Shown here: positions 60,743 to 64,000 of the stretch, in pieces
How the letters are laid out: each line of letters opens with the position of its first letter
Position numbering within the stretch: position 1 is the first letter of the stretch
Source: Epiperipatus broadwayi
Lineage: Eukaryota; Onychophora; Udeonychophora; Euonychophora; Peripatidae
DNA: 64,000 nt
Direction of reading: 5' to 3'
Assembly: GCA_028023455.1 (NCBI GenBank)
Contig: JAQFVV010012987.1
Location: 281,772 to 345,771, forward strand
Translations under genes and position numbers: made by a program
The notes under the pieces: generated by a model
Seen by the model: only the letters and a program-made list of their open reading frames with translations
Told to the model about the DNA's origin: nothing
Database searches by the model: none

Positions 60743-63189
60743 TACAATAACTTCAAATAAAATTTATTTACACTATTTACCAGTTTTAGAACTTAACAAA
60801 ACAAATATAAACCGAATTAAGTAAGAAAATAATAATACAATCTGTTTACACTGTTATTAAATCATGTACTTCATAAGTAATTATACATTCTTTCAAATGC
60901 CATATTATAATATTACAGTGTGTTTTCAAAAATTTAGATTTAATAAATAATAGTGTACTTTAATTACTACAAATAACAATATATGTCAAGACTATTTATG
61001 TAGCATGTGTACATAATGAAATTCTATTAATAAAATAGCTACATTAATTAAGTATTACCATTTATAATATATTATCATGTATTCACTTTGTTATTAGCAT
61101 TGCCTAATAGCTTTATATAAAATTAATATATCTTTGTAGTGTATAACAAATAATTGACTATAATTATATTCTACTTAATATAATTCCTGTTATATGTTTT
61201 ATCAAATATGCATTACATATCTGTACTGTTCAAATACTATTATTTAAATCATTTATCAATTTCAAATTCATAAAGCATTACCTTAGATAAATTCTATGAT
61301 TCTTTTCTATGTAAAAATCATTATTTTACTTTATGTGTTATTTTAATCCTTTCTAATAAATTTCTATCTATAAAACATATTCTAAACTTTATCTAAAATT
61401 TCCGGAAAAACAAACATCAACTTTAAATAAAATATTCATCATCCAAATTACCTATACTACATCGTCTATACTTAATAAACTTCAATCCAAATATAAGCTT
61501 CTACCCATAACGTAACTTAATTTATTTAATAAAACAAAATACAAAAAAAAATAGAGTCTTTTCAAATCTATTCTTATCTTGTAAATAATAAAATAATTAC
61601 CTAAAAAAAAAATAAATATAATTCTAATACTATAACATAATATAATATCAAAATTTATTTATGAAAGAATCATATAATTATTTCTAAGCTTCTTACGTAA
61701 TGTTGTATCATGTTGATATTATAGATTAAAACTCCTGCATATTTTAATAAAGTTCGGTTTGTCAATATAATGTATGTGTTTTCATAAAATATCTATCCAT
61801 TCATTCTACAACAACATAATACTCAGTTGATCTAAAGAAAAACATATTAAATTCATTAAAAATCATTATACAATATTTTTACCATAATAATAATAATGTC
61901 CATTCTGCTATCCAGTATTCTTCGGAATTTGCAGCTTCATAAAATAAAAAAAATCATTCACATTTTCACTCATAAACATTCATTAGAATATTCCGTGTTA
62001 TATTAATTATAAAAAATAAATTTATGTAATTAATTATTATATTATTTTTAAGTTACTATTTAATAAATGTACCTAACCTACTTTTTAATAGTTTAATAAT
62101 ATTTTAAATTTTATGTTAAATAAATAAAATAAACTATTATATTACGTATTCCAGCGACGCCACTTTTGTTCTACCATAAAAGTTCTAACAAATATCCTAC
62201 GTATAAAGTCAATAGAACACTATTTCCTGTTCCGTTGTATCACGTGTTTCTTGAAAGTTTATAATAAAAATGATAACGTTCTTTTTTTTAAAAAAAAAAT
62301 AAGTTCCAATAAGAAAACAAATAAAATTAAAAAATAGTTTATAAGTTCTTTCTGGATCCAGTTCTTCATAAAATATTATTTTTAAAGTTATTATTTTTAA
62401 ACTAATTTATAGTTTATATATTATTTTTATTAAATTACTTTAATCAACTTGGCTTGCTTGGTTTAGTTTGACTTGATTTGGACATCCATGTATTACTTGC
62501 GCATTTATAATTAACATATTCAGGTAAGAATTAATTTCTCCATCTATAACGTCCAGCGTTTTAGATTACTTCAATATAGCAATTTTATTATATTACGATT
62601 TTAAATAATCATATTTATAATCTATTTGCCCTTTTCAAATCGGTCAATATTTAGTCTTTAAAGCACAAAGACTTAACGAGGCAAGTATTTATTAAAATTA
62701 CTACTTCTTATATCTTTACTTAAGATATACATTTTAATCTTTTAAAATCTACAAAATACTTTCTTTCTATAGAAGTATTCATATTTCTTTTAAATATCTA
62801 TTTACAATAGACAATAGTAATTTAAACTTTTAAAACTATTTATAGTCCAAAATACTACTTTTCTCCATCTCGTAGTTTTATGTACTAATCCAGCGTCTAT
62901 TATTTCTCTAGCATAAAGTGTCTGATATATTTCTCCGATATGTGATGTTTCCATGATTATTTGTACGTAAATTGAGTTTCGATATTGAGAAAGACTAATA
63001 GGAATTATTAAGTTTCTACTGCATACTTATCATTTTTTTTAAAAATTATAAAATTATATACAATAACACTCTTATGATTTTTAAAACTGATTTTAAGAGC
63101 GTTTATAAATTTACTTGGCTATTTTCTCAATAGCACGATTAACTTAGAAATTTAATTACAGAGAGCCCCCCCTCAACAATTGAATCCAG

Positions 63190-63223
63190 CTTTTATACTG
63201 CTAGAAACTCCTTATCTGATTGG
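63190..63223 (-). promoter_or_regulatory. CCAAT and TATA boxes of reversed unit B
   Basis: On the minus strand ACCAATCAG (63219-63223 core) is followed by CAGTATAAAAGCTGG (63190-63197 core) and then GATTCAATTGTTGAG and seven G. Spacing and order fit an RNA polymerase II core promoter. Confidence 0.45.
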
Positions 63224-64000
63224 TACGTTTAAACAATCAAACTTTGCTTATTTACATATTTATCAACTCACTATTAAAAATAAAATAATGACTTATTTAA
63301 TATTTAATATTATCACATTTTTTAAGAAATAATCTTTATCGTTTATTTAAATCTACTAAACATTCTTTTGAAATACTTCTTTCTCCCTTGATTTTAAATC
63401 TTACTTTTATAAGATCATTTTAAAATAAACTAAGTCTTTTTAAATACGTTATATTTTTAAAGTAATAGCCTCCAAAAATCAGATTTAATATTTTACATTA
63501 ATATCTTTTTTTTTATCTCGTGATAAATCACGTCATTATTTATAAATTTTACAACATGATTTTTTTAAAATAGTTTTGCAACTTTATTAGACAACTTCCA
63601 CGGATGTTTGTGTATATTTACTTAACATCTGTTTTTTTTTTTTTTATAACACAAGAAACGCTTCATAGTCTAAAAATAAACTAACAATTGCATTTTTAAA
63701 ATAAATATTTTTTAAATAAATAAGATATTACATCAGATTTTAAAATAATTATTTGATATGATTAAAATCAAATATTAATCTCAATTTAAGTACTTACAAT
63801 AATTAAAATATTTATATTCTCTTATAATATTATTTTATCAACAATAAACATATGCATTTAATTTTACTTGTCTTTTAAATACTTTTAGCTTTAAATACCT
63901 ATTTATTATTAAATTTATTAATGCAGTATTACATCATAATCATCATCATCTTAAGTATCTTCTCAATACCAACACACTTCACACACCAAATACTCATAGA

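Larger units (their letters stand above)
59833..64000 (-). mobile_element. LTR-like unit B, reversed, runs off the window
   Basis: The left edge TGTACCC after (TA)n is the complement of a GGGTACA end. It is diverged but collinear with 7611-10130 (see unit A). On the minus strand there is a CCAAT box at 63219 and a TATA box at 63190, with AATAAA at 60737. No reading frame is present. The far end is not in the window. Confidence 0.45.

Noticed and set aside
63162-63175. C7 run (GAGGGGGGG on the minus strand) as a polypurine tract
   Set aside because: It lies just downstream of the minus-strand TATA box, the wrong side for a tract preceding an LTR.

Overview
The window looks like gene-poor, very AT-rich DNA from an invertebrate animal. 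I infer this from the elements present: a Penelope-like retroelement (PLE) with a GIY-YIG nuclease, an RTE-clade LINE, a tRNA-derived SINE, many long (TA)n tracts, and no bacterial gene organisation. I cannot name the phylum. I find no host protein-coding gene, no rRNA and no intact tRNA. All recognisable coding sequence belongs to broken retroelements. Coordinates were read by eye and may be off by a few bases. Homologies between repeats are visual alignments, not computed ones.

Layout. 1-5296: two diverged long-terminal-repeat (LTR)-like units in tandem (506-2722 and 3650-5296), each carrying a nested hairpin element. 5308-7577: a PLE with a frameshift, bounded by an identical 272-bp inverted repeat. 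7611 to about 12187: a long LTR-like unit in reverse orientation, related to the one at 59833-64000. 12289-13580: two large fold-back elements. 14749-14882: a SINE with target-site duplication. 15424-16632: an inverted-repeat DNA element with two internal tandem arrays. 20921-21536: a cluster of hairpins. 22445-22735: a single-arm relative of the 12.3-13.1 kb fold-back. 22846 to about 26110: a nearly full-length RTE LINE on the minus strand with one in-frame stop and one frameshift. 26551-27015: a rearranged second copy of the hairpin element at 1767. 27325-37594: mostly anonymous DNA, with a clean solo LTR at 32360-34481. 40234-41050: a PLE fragment between direct repeats. 47467-51473: more fold-backs, a short 5'-truncated copy of the same RTE, and a tandem duplication split by a tRNA-derived fold-back. 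53.7-59.8 kb: further LTR-like ends and a solo LTR at 58419-59814.

How the parts relate. The strongest pattern is a set of LTR-like units whose ends read TGTAA(C/G/T) or TGATA at the start and (G)GTACA, GTTACA or GTTATA at the end. Most abut (TA)n tracts. Several carry a TATA box, sometimes a CCAAT box, and in four a later AATAAA. They seem to be 1.4 to more than 4 kb long, mostly solo LTRs or LTRs with internal regions lacking visible open frames. The PLEs, the hairpin elements and the RTE 3' end also sit at (TA)n tracts, so these tracts act as shared landing sites or grow from the insertions. I regard this (TA)n-bounded LTR group, the nested palindromes and the tRNA-derived fold-back as the parts most likely to be undescribed.
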